Assembly: GCA_900543805.1 (NCBI GenBank)
Contig: UQTE01000006.1
Coordinates: 1-64,000 of the forward strand
Source: an uncultured Sutterella sp.
GTDB lineage: Bacteria; Pseudomonadota; Gammaproteobacteria; Burkholderiales; Burkholderiaceae_F
Direction of reading: 5' to 3'
Length of the DNA stretch: 64,000 nt
The translations under genes and the position numbers were made by a program. The notes under the pieces were generated by a model. The model was not told the origin of the DNA. It ran no database searches and worked only from the letters and a program-made list of their open reading frames with translations. This document shows positions 25,700-33,076 of the stretch, piece after piece (within the stretch, counting starts at the first letter, position 1; every line of letters begins with the position of its first letter).

Positions 25700-26226
25700 T
25701 GCTCCTCAGGACGGCATTCCGGGAAAGCCGCCTTGAAATGTTCTTCCGCCTTCAAAAGGTCCATGCGGTCGGGGTGCGTTTCGGCCGCCTTGCGGCGCGC
25801 TTCGCGCTCGGGCGTGACCGCCCCGCCCATCATCTGCGTCATGCGCTCGAAAAGCGCCGGATCGATGCGCCCCTGCACGAGAAGCGACGTGACGGCGACG
25901 TTCCCGCACCCGAGCGCGAGGAGTCCCTCCGTCACCTTTTCCATCCAGGCGACGGCGCGCTCGGATTTGGGGTCGCCCCCCATCGTCGCGAAAAAGCCGA
26001 TCCGCTTTTCGTGAAGCGTCTTCGCGACGGCCTGCATGTCTTCGGGGGCCATGCCGCGGTCGTTCCAGAAGCCGAGCACCACCGGATCGGCGTCGGCGTA
26101 GGCCGCGGGGTTTTCGAGATAGGCCTCCGCGCCGACATAGTCGGCTCCGAGGGCGTCCGCCACGGCGTGACCCACGATGCGGGTGTTCCCCGTGCGGGAA
26201 CTCACGACAACCAAAGCTTTCGTCAT
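25696..26226 (-). CDS. Flavodoxin-family protein of the haem locus
   Basis: A cytoplasmic FMN-binding protein of 176 residues. The phosphate loop SSRTGNT (residues 9-15) is the flavodoxin signature; a second flavin-contacting region is GFWNDRGMAPE. The C-terminal 40 residues are a charged extension absent from short flavodoxins. It sits between hutX and exbB, spaced and overlapping as an operon member. Radical SAM enzymes need a flavodoxin-type reductant, so it may feed HutW; flavodoxin-like proteins encoded beside HutW homologues in fusobacteria (HmuF) have also been tied to haem breakdown. Which of these roles applies is inference. Confidence 0.85.
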   Translation of the reverse strand: MTKALVVVSSRTGNTRIVGHAVADALGADYVGAEAYLENPAAYADADPVVLGFWNDRGMAPEDMQAVAKTLHEKRIGFFATMGGDPKSERAVAWMEKVTEGLLALGCGNVAVTSLLVQGRIDPALFERMTQMMGGAVTPEREARRKAAETHPDRMDLLKAEEHFKAAFPECRPEEQ

Positions 26227-26246
26227 GTGTCCTTCCTCTTCGTCGA

Positions 26247-26774
26247 TCAGGCCGTAAGCGCGTCGCGGTCGGCGAAGAACTGCGCCTTGACGCTTTCGAT
26301 GAGCTGATGGTTTTCTCGGCCCACGTAGACGGAGAAGGCGACGGCACCCAACTTGTTGAAGAACTGCACCGAAAGCGACTCGCGCTTCATGAAGGGAAGC
26401 GTCACGAAGGCGATCGCTCCGATTCCGTCGTAGCGAAGGTGACCGCCGATCGTCGCGTCCTTGCCGAGGATGTTGTAGTAGCCCTGGGCGCGCTTGCCCT
26501 TGGAGAGTTTCCCTTCGATTTCAAAGACGTGACCGTCGTGGACGATGAAGAGCGTCACCTTTTCCCAGAGGGCGAGACGTTCCCAGACTTCATCGAAGCG
26601 CTCCGAGGCGTCGCCCGTCACGAAACGGGCCATCCCTTCGGGGAGAAGCTTCGCCGCTTCCTCTTCCGTCGTTTCGAGGGCCTTCGCGGCGGTGGCGAGC
26701 GTCACGGGATAGGGCGCCGTGAGGAGCTCCTCGATCTTGGCCTTCTGGGCTTCGGTCGGCTGAATGTTCGTCAT
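26247..26774 (-). CDS. hutX: Cytosolic haem/haem-product carrier HutX (ChuX family)
   Basis: A 175-residue protein of the HutX/ChuX family, which binds haem in the cytosol and, for ChuX, also the anaerobic haem product. Visible family segments are VTLFIVHDGHVFEIEGKL, GYYNILG and GGHLRYDG, with His residues that could bind haem iron. Its ATG overlaps the stop of the ECF ATPase gene (ATGA), and the flavodoxin follows 20 bp later. In Vibrio the homologue lies in a HutW-HutX-HutZ operon; no HutZ-type protein is present here, and the flavodoxin takes its place. Confidence 0.88.
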   Translation of the reverse strand: MTNIQPTEAQKAKIEELLTAPYPVTLATAAKALETTEEEAAKLLPEGMARFVTGDASERFDEVWERLALWEKVTLFIVHDGHVFEIEGKLSKGKRAQGYYNILGKDATIGGHLRYDGIGAIAFVTLPFMKRESLSVQFFNKLGAVAFSVYVGRENHQLIESVKAQFFADRDALTA

Positions 26775-28270
26775 GATGGGTTGTCCTTATGAGTCAGTTG
26801 TTGAAAATCGGTCATGTCGAGCGCCCGATCGCAGGCGTCGAGCAGTTCGAGGTCGTGCGTGATCAAAAACACGGCGCGGCCCTTGTCGGCCTCTTCGCGG
26901 AGAATCCCGGCGATCGAGGCGAGGTTCGCCCCGTCGAGACCGCTCGTAGGTTCGTCGAGAATCAAAATGCTCGGGTCCTTGGCGAGCGCGCAGGCGATGA
27001 CGACGCGCTGCTTTTCGCCCCCCGAAAGAGACTGCGGGTGACGTCCCCGCAGAGGCGCGAGACGAAGCGAAGTGAGAAGAGCCTCGAGACGCGCCTTTTC
27101 CGCGTCGGTCGGCGCAAAGTGCCCGAGGTCGCCCGACCAGCCCGAGCGGCTTTCCTTGGCCCAGCGGCCCGCGAGCATCGCGGCGATGATTTCCTCTTCG
27201 ACCGTGCGCATCGTGAGCTGATGGTCGGCGTTCTGAAGAACCAAACCGGCGGAAGGCATGAGCCCTTCCTTCCCGATCGCACGGCCGTCGAGGGCGAAGC
27301 GCCCTTCTGCCTTGAGTAGTCCCGTCAGAATCTGGGCGAGCGTGGTTTTCCCCGTGCCGTTGTCGCCGATCAGCGCCGTGATGCCGGCGGGAACCGCGAA
27401 GGCCGCGTCCGCAAAGATCGCGCTGCGTCCGGGGTAGCCGAAGCTAAGCTTTTCGGCCGTGAAGACCGCCCCCGCCTTTTCTTCTTCGCAGAGCCCCTCT
27501 TCCACCTTCACGCGGGGAAGCGTCGCTCTGGGGTCCGACACGGTGTCGCGGCGCAGGCCCCAGCGGGCCCGCAACGCCTCGTCCTCGAGAATCGAGAAGG
27601 GACCGCGTTCGCGGATCTCACCCGCCTGCATTACGAAGACTTCGTCGGCGGTGTCGCGAAGCCAGTAAAGACGGTGGTCGACAACGAGGATGGCGGAACC
27701 CGCGCGCTTGAGTTCGTCGAGAATTTGCGCGAGCTGTTCGGTCGCCTCCGGATCGAGGTTCGCGCTCGGTTCGTCGAGCACCAGGACCTTGGGGCCGAGC
27801 GCGAGAATGCCGGCGAGCCCCACCTTCTGCTTCTGGCCTTCCGAGAGCGAATGAATGTCGGCGTCGAGTAGATGCGTGATCCCGAGCGTTTCCGCGGCAC
27901 GCTCGAGACGAGCGTCGACGTCCTCGGGCTTCATCCCGCGGCTTTTGAGCGCAAAGCTGATTTCGTCTCCGACGTTGAGGGCGAAGAACTGTTCTTCCGG
28001 GTCCTGAAAGAGCGTCCCCACCTTCTCGGCGAGATCCGCGACGGGCGTCTCCGACACGTCGCAGTCGTCGATTCTCACGGTCCCCGTCACGTCGCCCCCG
28101 AGAATCTGCGCGGCGATGCCGTTTGCGAGCCGCATGAGGGTCGTCTTGCCGCAGCCCGAGGCACCCGTCACGACCTTGAGTTCGCCCGGTTCCACCCGAA
28201 AGCTCAGGTTTCGGACCGCCTCGCCTTCGGTGTTCGGATATCGGTAGGAAACTTCTTCAAATGCAATCAT
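26771..28270 (-). CDS. ECF transporter ATPase, two fused ABC domains (A-A')
   Basis: Cytoplasmic energy-coupling ATPase of 499 residues made of two ABC domains. The first (about 1-250) has Walker A GASGCGKTT, signature SLSEGQKQK and Walker B VLVLDEPSANLD. The second (about 270-495) has GDNGTGKTT, SLSGGEKQR and ILILDEPTSGLD. Such tandem fusions are typical of energy-coupling-factor importers of the YkoD type. It follows the T component by 3 bp and overlaps hutX by 4 bp. The location inside a haem-degradation operon suggests a haem or tetrapyrrole substrate, by inference. Confidence 0.93.
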   Translation of the reverse strand: MIAFEEVSYRYPNTEGEAVRNLSFRVEPGELKVVTGASGCGKTTLMRLANGIAAQILGGDVTGTVRIDDCDVSETPVADLAEKVGTLFQDPEEQFFALNVGDEISFALKSRGMKPEDVDARLERAAETLGITHLLDADIHSLSEGQKQKVGLAGILALGPKVLVLDEPSANLDPEATEQLAQILDELKRAGSAILVVDHRLYWLRDTADEVFVMQAGEIRERGPFSILEDEALRARWGLRRDTVSDPRATLPRVKVEEGLCEEEKAGAVFTAEKLSFGYPGRSAIFADAAFAVPAGITALIGDNGTGKTTLAQILTGLLKAEGRFALDGRAIGKEGLMPSAGLVLQNADHQLTMRTVEEEIIAAMLAGRWAKESRSGWSGDLGHFAPTDAEKARLEALLTSLRLAPLRGRHPQSLSGGEKQRVVIACALAKDPSILILDEPTSGLDGANLASIAGILREEADKGRAVFLITHDLELLDACDRALDMTDFQQLTHKDNPS

Positions 28271-28273
28271 CGC

Positions 28274-29053
28274 TTAGGGCATGTAGGTGTTCGTCATGAA
28301 AAGGTCGGCAAAGAGGATTTCCCCCGTCACCGCCGCCGCGGTCGTCAAAACGAGCGCGGAGAGAATGCGCGCGTCGAGCGTCGTCATCGTCCGCAGGTCC
28401 GGCATGAGCGTGCGCTCGGCCGTGCCGAGGCCCTTCAATTCCGAGGCCGTCCCGAGGGTTTCGGCGGACTTCAGGGCGCGAAAGAGAATCGGCGCGAGCA
28501 AAAGGCGCGACGAGAGAATCGGGTGGCGCGTAAGCATCCCCACACCCATGGGCCAGCCGCGGATCTTGAGCGTCTCCCAGACCTGACGGATGTCGTTCGT
28601 GAAGGTCGGGATGAAGCGCAGCATCACGGCCGCGGGCAAAAAGAGGCAGAAGGGAAGACGCATGCGCTCGAGCGTCGTGAGAAGGTCTTCGACGCGGGTC
28701 GTCATCGCAAGCACCATCACGACGTTCATCATCGAGAGACCGCGAAGGAAGGGAATGACGAGCGACTTCACGGATAGCCCCCCGAGCCCCGGCGCAAAGA
28801 CCTCGATCACCGACGCGCACCCCGCCGCGATCGCCATCATGACGGCCATCGCGCCGTAAAGGACGGCAAGCAGTCCAGGGCGCTTCAGAAGCAGCACGTA
28901 GAAAAGCGTCGCGGCAAAGAGCACGCCCTGCGCCACCACGCCCGAGCACGCCACCGCCAGAATCGCCGTCGTGAGCGTTACGGCGAGCTTCGTGCGGGCG
29001 TCCAAGCGCCGCATCATGTTCGTGTCGTCCGTTTTAGCGAACAAAGCCCGCAT
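28274..29053 (-). CDS. ECF transporter T component (transmembrane coupling protein)
   Basis: A 259-residue inner-membrane protein with about five hydrophobic segments and the two cytoplasmic coupling motifs of EcfT: one around KIRGWPMG and the second SELKGLG, which contact the ATPase grooves. LERMRLP and FIPTF are also family-like. I start at ATG 29053, with GGGAG 9 bases upstream; this overlaps the S-component gene by 20 bp. The open frame extends 21 residues further but lacks a ribosome site there. Confidence 0.9.
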   Translation of the reverse strand: MRALFAKTDDTNMMRRLDARTKLAVTLTTAILAVACSGVVAQGVLFAATLFYVLLLKRPGLLAVLYGAMAVMMAIAAGCASVIEVFAPGLGGLSVKSLVIPFLRGLSMMNVVMVLAMTTRVEDLLTTLERMRLPFCLFLPAAVMLRFIPTFTNDIRQVWETLKIRGWPMGVGMLTRHPILSSRLLLAPILFRALKSAETLGTASELKGLGTAERTLMPDLRTMTTLDARILSALVLTTAAAVTGEILFADLFMTNTYMP

Positions 29054-29576
29054 GTTTGAGTTCTCCCACCGTTTTCCAACCGAACCAAAGACCCGCCAAA
29101 GAGCCCGCGTAGCCAAGAAGCACGATCGGCACCACCATCGTCATGAGGGCCGGGCTCTCACGCATGAACAAAAACGAAACGCCGAGCGACAGGGCCTTCG
29201 ACGCGAAGTCATAGACGCCCGCGGCGACCCAGGGCGCCCACTTTTTGCCGGCGCCGCCCGTCAAAAAGACCGCGGCTTCGCCCGCCAGGGCGCCGACCAA
29301 CGCGGCGGGCAAAAGCGTGAGGCTTCCGCCCAGAAGAAGGACGCTGATCATCATGCTCACCGCCGTGAAAAGGAGGAGCGTCCAGCGCTTGGGGATCTTC
29401 GTGAGAAGAACGATCAAAAGCGTCGTGAAGACGAGGTTCTTGGCGACGAGCGAGACGGGATTCATACCCCCGCCCGCCAGAGCGATGAGAAGGCTCGAGA
29501 GTTTGGCGGCCGCGGCGAAGACGCCGATCAGCACCAGTTCTCGTGCGGGCCAGTGTCGGGGAAGACGTTCTTTCAT
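29034..29576 (-). CDS. ECF transporter S component (Trep_Strep/MptD-like)
   Basis: A 180-residue membrane protein with five or six hydrophobic segments (ELVLIGVFAAAAKLSSLL, VAKNLVFTTLLIVLL, LLLFTAVSMMISVLL and others), the size and pattern of substrate-binding S proteins. It resembles the Trep_Strep/MptD type rather than vitamin-specific BioY, ThiT or RibU; this is my pattern judgement. ATG 29576 is the likely start; the open frame extends upstream but without hydrophobic sequence. Its overlap with the T gene and place directly after hutW make it the substrate-recognition part of a dedicated transporter, and haem or a degradation product is the leading inference. Confidence 0.78.
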   Translation of the reverse strand: MKERLPRHWPARELVLIGVFAAAAKLSSLLIALAGGGMNPVSLVAKNLVFTTLLIVLLTKIPKRWTLLLFTAVSMMISVLLLGGSLTLLPAALVGALAGEAAVFLTGGAGKKWAPWVAAGVYDFASKALSLGVSFLFMRESPALMTMVVPIVLLGYAGSLAGLWFGWKTVGELKHAGFVR

Positions 29577-29600
29577 GAATTTCCGTGAGGAGAGTGATGC

Positions 29601-29642
29601 GAATCCGCGGGTTGCGCCCTCTCGGACGCGGCCCGCGGATTC
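29601..29642 (-). other. Strong hairpin between hutW and the ECF genes
   Basis: An 11-bp perfect stem (GAATCCGCGGG / CCCGCGGATTC) with extra pairing inside lies in the 110-bp gap after hutW. No T-tract follows on the minus strand. It may stabilise or partly attenuate the polycistronic message, setting hutW and transporter levels apart. Confidence 0.5.
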
Positions 29643-29686
29643 GGCCGGAGGATTTCGTGCCGGGTTTGCGCGATCCGTGGCAAACC

Positions 29687-31306
29687 TCAGGCCGCGTGCG
29701 AATGCGCAGCGTGCATCTTTCGGGCGATTTCCGCGGGATCCGCGCCTTCCATGGCGGGATGGGCGGCCTTGGGATGTCCCATCCCGCGGGCGGCCATCAT
29801 CGCATGCGGATGCATGGGATGTCCCGCACGGGCCTCGGCGGGCATGAGCTGCTGCGTAAGCCAGTTGACGAGAAGCTGCGCGAGCGTAACGTGCCAGTAC
29901 TGACCCGCGACCGTCTGAACGAAGCCGTTTCCGACCGGGATGAGCAGTCCCGCCTCCACCCACTGGTTGATGACCGGGGCGGCGAGCTTGTCGACGGGGA
30001 CGTTGAACTTGCGGGCGATCGCCGTGAGGTCGATCGAACCCGATTCCATTTCGGAAGAAATCGTGCGCAGAAGATGCCAGTGGGGCGTCGGGCGCATGAG
30101 CATGCCGACGGGCTTTTTGCCGGCCTCAAGCTGCGCGTACCAGGCGTCGAGCTTGCGTTCCATCATGAAGCTGTGGCCGTGGAGACGCCCGCCCGCGCCG
30201 CACCCGAAGGCGAGGCAGTCGGAAGCGCCCTTTCCGAGGGCGTTGTAAATGTTTCGTTCGCGCGTGCCGTTCCCCCAGTGGTTGTTCGAGAGACGGCGCC
30301 AGTGGGCGTTCGTCAGGAGTTCCACGCTCATCGCGAACATGTCGGCCTTCTGCGCCGTGTCCGCGGCGGGCGGAAGCTTTCCGTTCGCGACGTACTTCGC
30401 GAGGGGCGAGCGCTCAAAGACGTTCAGCTGATAGCAGTCGATCCCGTCCAGGGGTAGCGACGCGGCCGTCTTCACGTCGTCCTCCCAGACGTCCATCGTC
30501 TGGCCGGGGAAGCCGTAGATGAGGTCCATCACGACGGACGAATTGTCGTAGGAGCAGAGCTTGTCGAGACGCGCAAGAATCGTGTCCCGATCGTCGACGC
30601 GCATCATCGAGCGGCGCACGTCCGTGTTGAAGGTCTGCACGCCGAGCGAGAAGCGGTTCGCGCCCGCTTCGAGCGCCGCTTCGATCTTCTCGTCGGTAAA
30701 GCCGTGAATGCGGCCCTCTACCGTGATTTCGCAGTCGTTCGCAAGCGGCAGATACTTCTTCACGGCGCCGATCACGAGCTTCAGATCGTCGGGCGAGAAG
30801 GCCGTGGGCGTGCCGCCCCCGAAGTAGACCGCGTGCACCGGGTGCGAGGTCACGGCCGCGCGGTCGCTCCAGAGCTGAATTTCCTTGACGAGCGCCTCGG
30901 CGTAGCGCGAGACGGCCTCCTCCTTGTAGGGATTCTGATAGAAGAGACAGTAGAGGCAGCGCGTTTCGCAGAAGGGAACGTGCAGATAGGCAAGGGTCTT
31001 GCCCTTGCGGGGCGTATCAAGTAGTCCGTCGAGCGTGCGTTCCGCGTCGGGCCCCATCAGGGGCATGCCGCCCGGTCCCGAATGAACGACCGCCTTCGCG
31101 GTAAAAGCCGCGTGAAGGGGATCCTCGGCATTCGCCCGGCAAGCGTCGAGCGTGTTGGCCTTGAGGGCTTCTGCCATGCGGCGGGAGTTTTCTTCAAACG
31201 TGCCCTCTTTCTGACGTTCGGGCGCCTGCGACATTTCTTTCACGAGTCTCTCCGTTTCTGAGGAATAGAGGCCTCTCGGCTCCTCTTCTTTGAGAACGAT
31301 TTTCAT
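29687..31306 (-). CDS. hutW: Anaerobic haem-degrading radical SAM enzyme HutW/ChuW with a His/Met-rich tail
   Basis: Oxygen-independent haem ring opening: the ChuW/HutW family uses a 4Fe-4S cluster and SAM to methylate and open haem, freeing iron. The radical SAM motif CETRCLYC (Cys113, Cys117, Cys120) is clear, followed by YFGGGTPTAF and a HemN-like core; HHxH-type segments such as PTPHWH and RLHGHSF could bind haem. The usual family length is near 450; this one has 539 residues, with about 100 extra at the N-terminus and a 47-residue tail containing 8 His and 6 Met. ATG 31306 has GGGAG upstream. A Fur-box-like site lies about 90 bp upstream. First gene of the haem operon. Confidence 0.9.
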   Translation of the reverse strand: MKIVLKEEEPRGLYSSETERLVKEMSQAPERQKEGTFEENSRRMAEALKANTLDACRANAEDPLHAAFTAKAVVHSGPGGMPLMGPDAERTLDGLLDTPRKGKTLAYLHVPFCETRCLYCLFYQNPYKEEAVSRYAEALVKEIQLWSDRAAVTSHPVHAVYFGGGTPTAFSPDDLKLVIGAVKKYLPLANDCEITVEGRIHGFTDEKIEAALEAGANRFSLGVQTFNTDVRRSMMRVDDRDTILARLDKLCSYDNSSVVMDLIYGFPGQTMDVWEDDVKTAASLPLDGIDCYQLNVFERSPLAKYVANGKLPPAADTAQKADMFAMSVELLTNAHWRRLSNNHWGNGTRERNIYNALGKGASDCLAFGCGAGGRLHGHSFMMERKLDAWYAQLEAGKKPVGMLMRPTPHWHLLRTISSEMESGSIDLTAIARKFNVPVDKLAAPVINQWVEAGLLIPVGNGFVQTVAGQYWHVTLAQLLVNWLTQQLMPAEARAGHPMHPHAMMAARGMGHPKAAHPAMEGADPAEIARKMHAAHSHAA

Positions 31307-31393
31307 TAAAAGTGACTCCCAACTCTATCCGCAGACCGCCGAAAACGCAAGGGCAAGATGAGAAAATTCTTGCCTGTCGAGGCTCCAAAACTC

Positions 31394-31412
31394 GTTGATG
31401 ATAATGATTCGC
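31394..31412. promoter_or_regulatory. Candidate Fur box
   Basis: The 19-mer GTTGATGATAATGATTCGC matches the Fur consensus GATAATGATAATCATTATC at 14 of 19 positions. It lies between hutW (minus, 88 bp away) and the small plus-strand frame at 31475, so it could control both according to iron supply. Confidence 0.55.
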
Positions 31413-31474
31413 GGTTAAGGAAGAACTAGAAGTCATCCAATAAATCTCTTTACTGTCAATGGAGAGACAGAGTC

Positions 31475-31681
31475 ATGTCGAACAAGACCGTCTTTTTTAC
31501 CCTCTTCGGTCACAATAGCTTTCAATTGTTATTGATTCTCATTTCGTTTGTTTTGATTGTTCTTGCCTATCGAACTCGCCCGAGTCTTTCTTTTCTCTTT
31601 GCGATCGAAGTCAAACCCCAAGGGACTTCATTGAAAATCGCGTCTCTTCAGCAGATGAAATCGAGACCGTACTCTCAATAA
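31475..31681 (+). CDS. Possible small membrane protein
   Basis: A 68-residue frame starts with ATG preceded by GGAGAG 9 bases away and encodes one strongly hydrophobic segment (about residues 16-31, SFQLLLILISFVLIVL) and a basic C-terminal part. A hairpin spans its stop. Its A/T content differs strongly from neighbouring genes. I recognise no family. It could be a Fur-controlled small protein, a remnant, or chance; the confidence reflects that. Confidence 0.3.
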   Translation: MSNKTVFFTLFGHNSFQLLLILISFVLIVLAYRTRPSLSFLFAIEVKPQGTSLKIASLQQMKSRPYSQ

Positions 31682-31770
31682 AATCGAGAGTACGGTTCTG
31701 TGGCGATGCCACGTTGCCGACTGATGCATCCCGTCCCGAACGTCGATCCCTCCCTTTTCGGAGTCCTTCG

Positions 31771-33003
31771 ATGAGTTCCCTCCATTCATTGAACCCCAAC
31801 GATTTTCCGAGAACCTTGGAGAAGGTCCTCAACCAAATCAACGCCTGTCACCAGAGCCTTCTGATCACCGGCATGCGAAGGGTAGGAAAGAAGATGCTCC
31901 TTCAGCGCCTTGCGGGCGAACGCCGGCACGTCAGCCTCGATCACTTTCAAGCGCTCGACCTCGCGCAGGACGACCCCGACACGTTTTTCCGGCAATACGC
32001 TCCACCCGTTTGGATCGACGAATTTGAGCGGGCACCGAAGCTGGGACCGGCACTCCGTGCCCTCCTTGACGGAACCGACGAACGCGGACTCGTTTGGCTC
32101 ACCGCATCGCAGACCCGCATGCTACGGCAGCCCCTTGCCGAAGCCCTCCCGGCAAATGTGACCGCATTGGAGCTCTTTCCCCTGAGTCTCTATGAACGAC
32201 AAGGGAAAGGGCGGGAGCAAAAGCCTTTTCTCCCGACGGGATCCCTGGAGAGGGGACCCCTGAATCCCGTCACGCAAGACGAACTCTGGCGGATCATCTG
32301 GCAGGGCGCCTGGCCGGAGGTCGTTCAAAGCGACGCAAAGGGACGAGACGGCTTCTTCGAGCGTTTCCTACAAATCCTCCTCGACCGGGACGTCTTCGCC
32401 GCGGGCGTTCGCCGACTTCCGGAATTCGCGAAGTTTCTTTCGATACTTGCCGGCCGCATCGGCCGGGAATTCGTCGTCGGCGAAGTGCAAGCGGAAGCGG
32501 GCATCGCCCGGGAAACCGCCCGCGACTGGCTCGACATCGCGGTGGCGACGGGCGTCGTGTACCTTCTTCCCGCCTTCTGCGAAGACGTCGGGAAGACGCT
32601 CATCAAAAAGCCCAAGCTCTACTTCACGGACACCGGCTTTGCCGCCTGGCTTTGCCGATCCCCGAGTCCTGCAGCGCTCCGAAGCGCTCACAACGCCGAG
32701 GCTTTTTTCGAAAACTTCGTCGTCATGGAAATTCTGAAGAGCTGGCGCCACAACGGAAGGACGGCGCACTTCTATTTCTATCGCGACGCACAACGGCGTG
32801 AGATCGATTTGCTCATCCGCAAGGACGACGTCTACCATCCGATCGCAATAGAATCGTCTGACACACCAAACCGAAGCGTGCTCAAAGCCTTCGACGTTCT
32901 CCAGGGACACGTTCGAAGAGGCCCGGGTGCCCTCGTCTGCACGGCACCGCAGGCGCGTTACCTCACGAGCGACGTCATCGCGCTCCCCGTGTGGGACCTG
33001 TAG
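31771..33003 (+). CDS. AAA-type ATPase with DUF4143 domain, altered Walker A
   Basis: A 410-residue protein of the AAA_14-DUF4143 family, common in gut bacteria and of unknown role. The N-terminal ATPase has GMRRVGKKMLL where the family has G-x-R-x-x-G-K-T/S, so the Thr/Ser that holds magnesium is replaced by Lys. Walker B is less clear (PVWIDEFERAP). The C-terminal half is the DUF4143 domain (KPKLYFTDTGFAAWL; HFYFYRDAQRREIDLLI), whose last segment has the EIDLLI motif of a restriction-endonuclease-like fold. ATG 31771 has GGAG 7 bases upstream. It looks like an accessory gene inserted between the haem locus and carbonic anhydrase. Confidence 0.85.
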   Translation: MSSLHSLNPNDFPRTLEKVLNQINACHQSLLITGMRRVGKKMLLQRLAGERRHVSLDHFQALDLAQDDPDTFFRQYAPPVWIDEFERAPKLGPALRALLDGTDERGLVWLTASQTRMLRQPLAEALPANVTALELFPLSLYERQGKGREQKPFLPTGSLERGPLNPVTQDELWRIIWQGAWPEVVQSDAKGRDGFFERFLQILLDRDVFAAGVRRLPEFAKFLSILAGRIGREFVVGEVQAEAGIARETARDWLDIAVATGVVYLLPAFCEDVGKTLIKKPKLYFTDTGFAAWLCRSPSPAALRSAHNAEAFFENFVVMEILKSWRHNGRTAHFYFYRDAQRREIDLLIRKDDVYHPIAIESSDTPNRSVLKAFDVLQGHVRRGPGALVCTAPQARYLTSDVIALPVWDL

Positions 33004-33076
33004 TCGGCTTTGTTACCAGAAATCTCAAAGAGCGTCGCCACAACCGAACCGCAACGAATTCATCCAAACCTTCAAC

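Larger units (their letters stand above)
31307..31770. other. AT-rich divergent region between hutW and the ATPase gene
   Basis: This 464-bp stretch is far richer in A/T than the flanks. It holds the Fur-box-like site, a possible small gene (31475-31681), and an 11-bp perfect hairpin (ACCGTACTCTC 31666-31676 with GAGAGTACGGT 31686-31696) around that gene's stop codon. GGAG at 31760-31763 serves the ATPase start. It may be a transfer junction. Confidence 0.5.
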
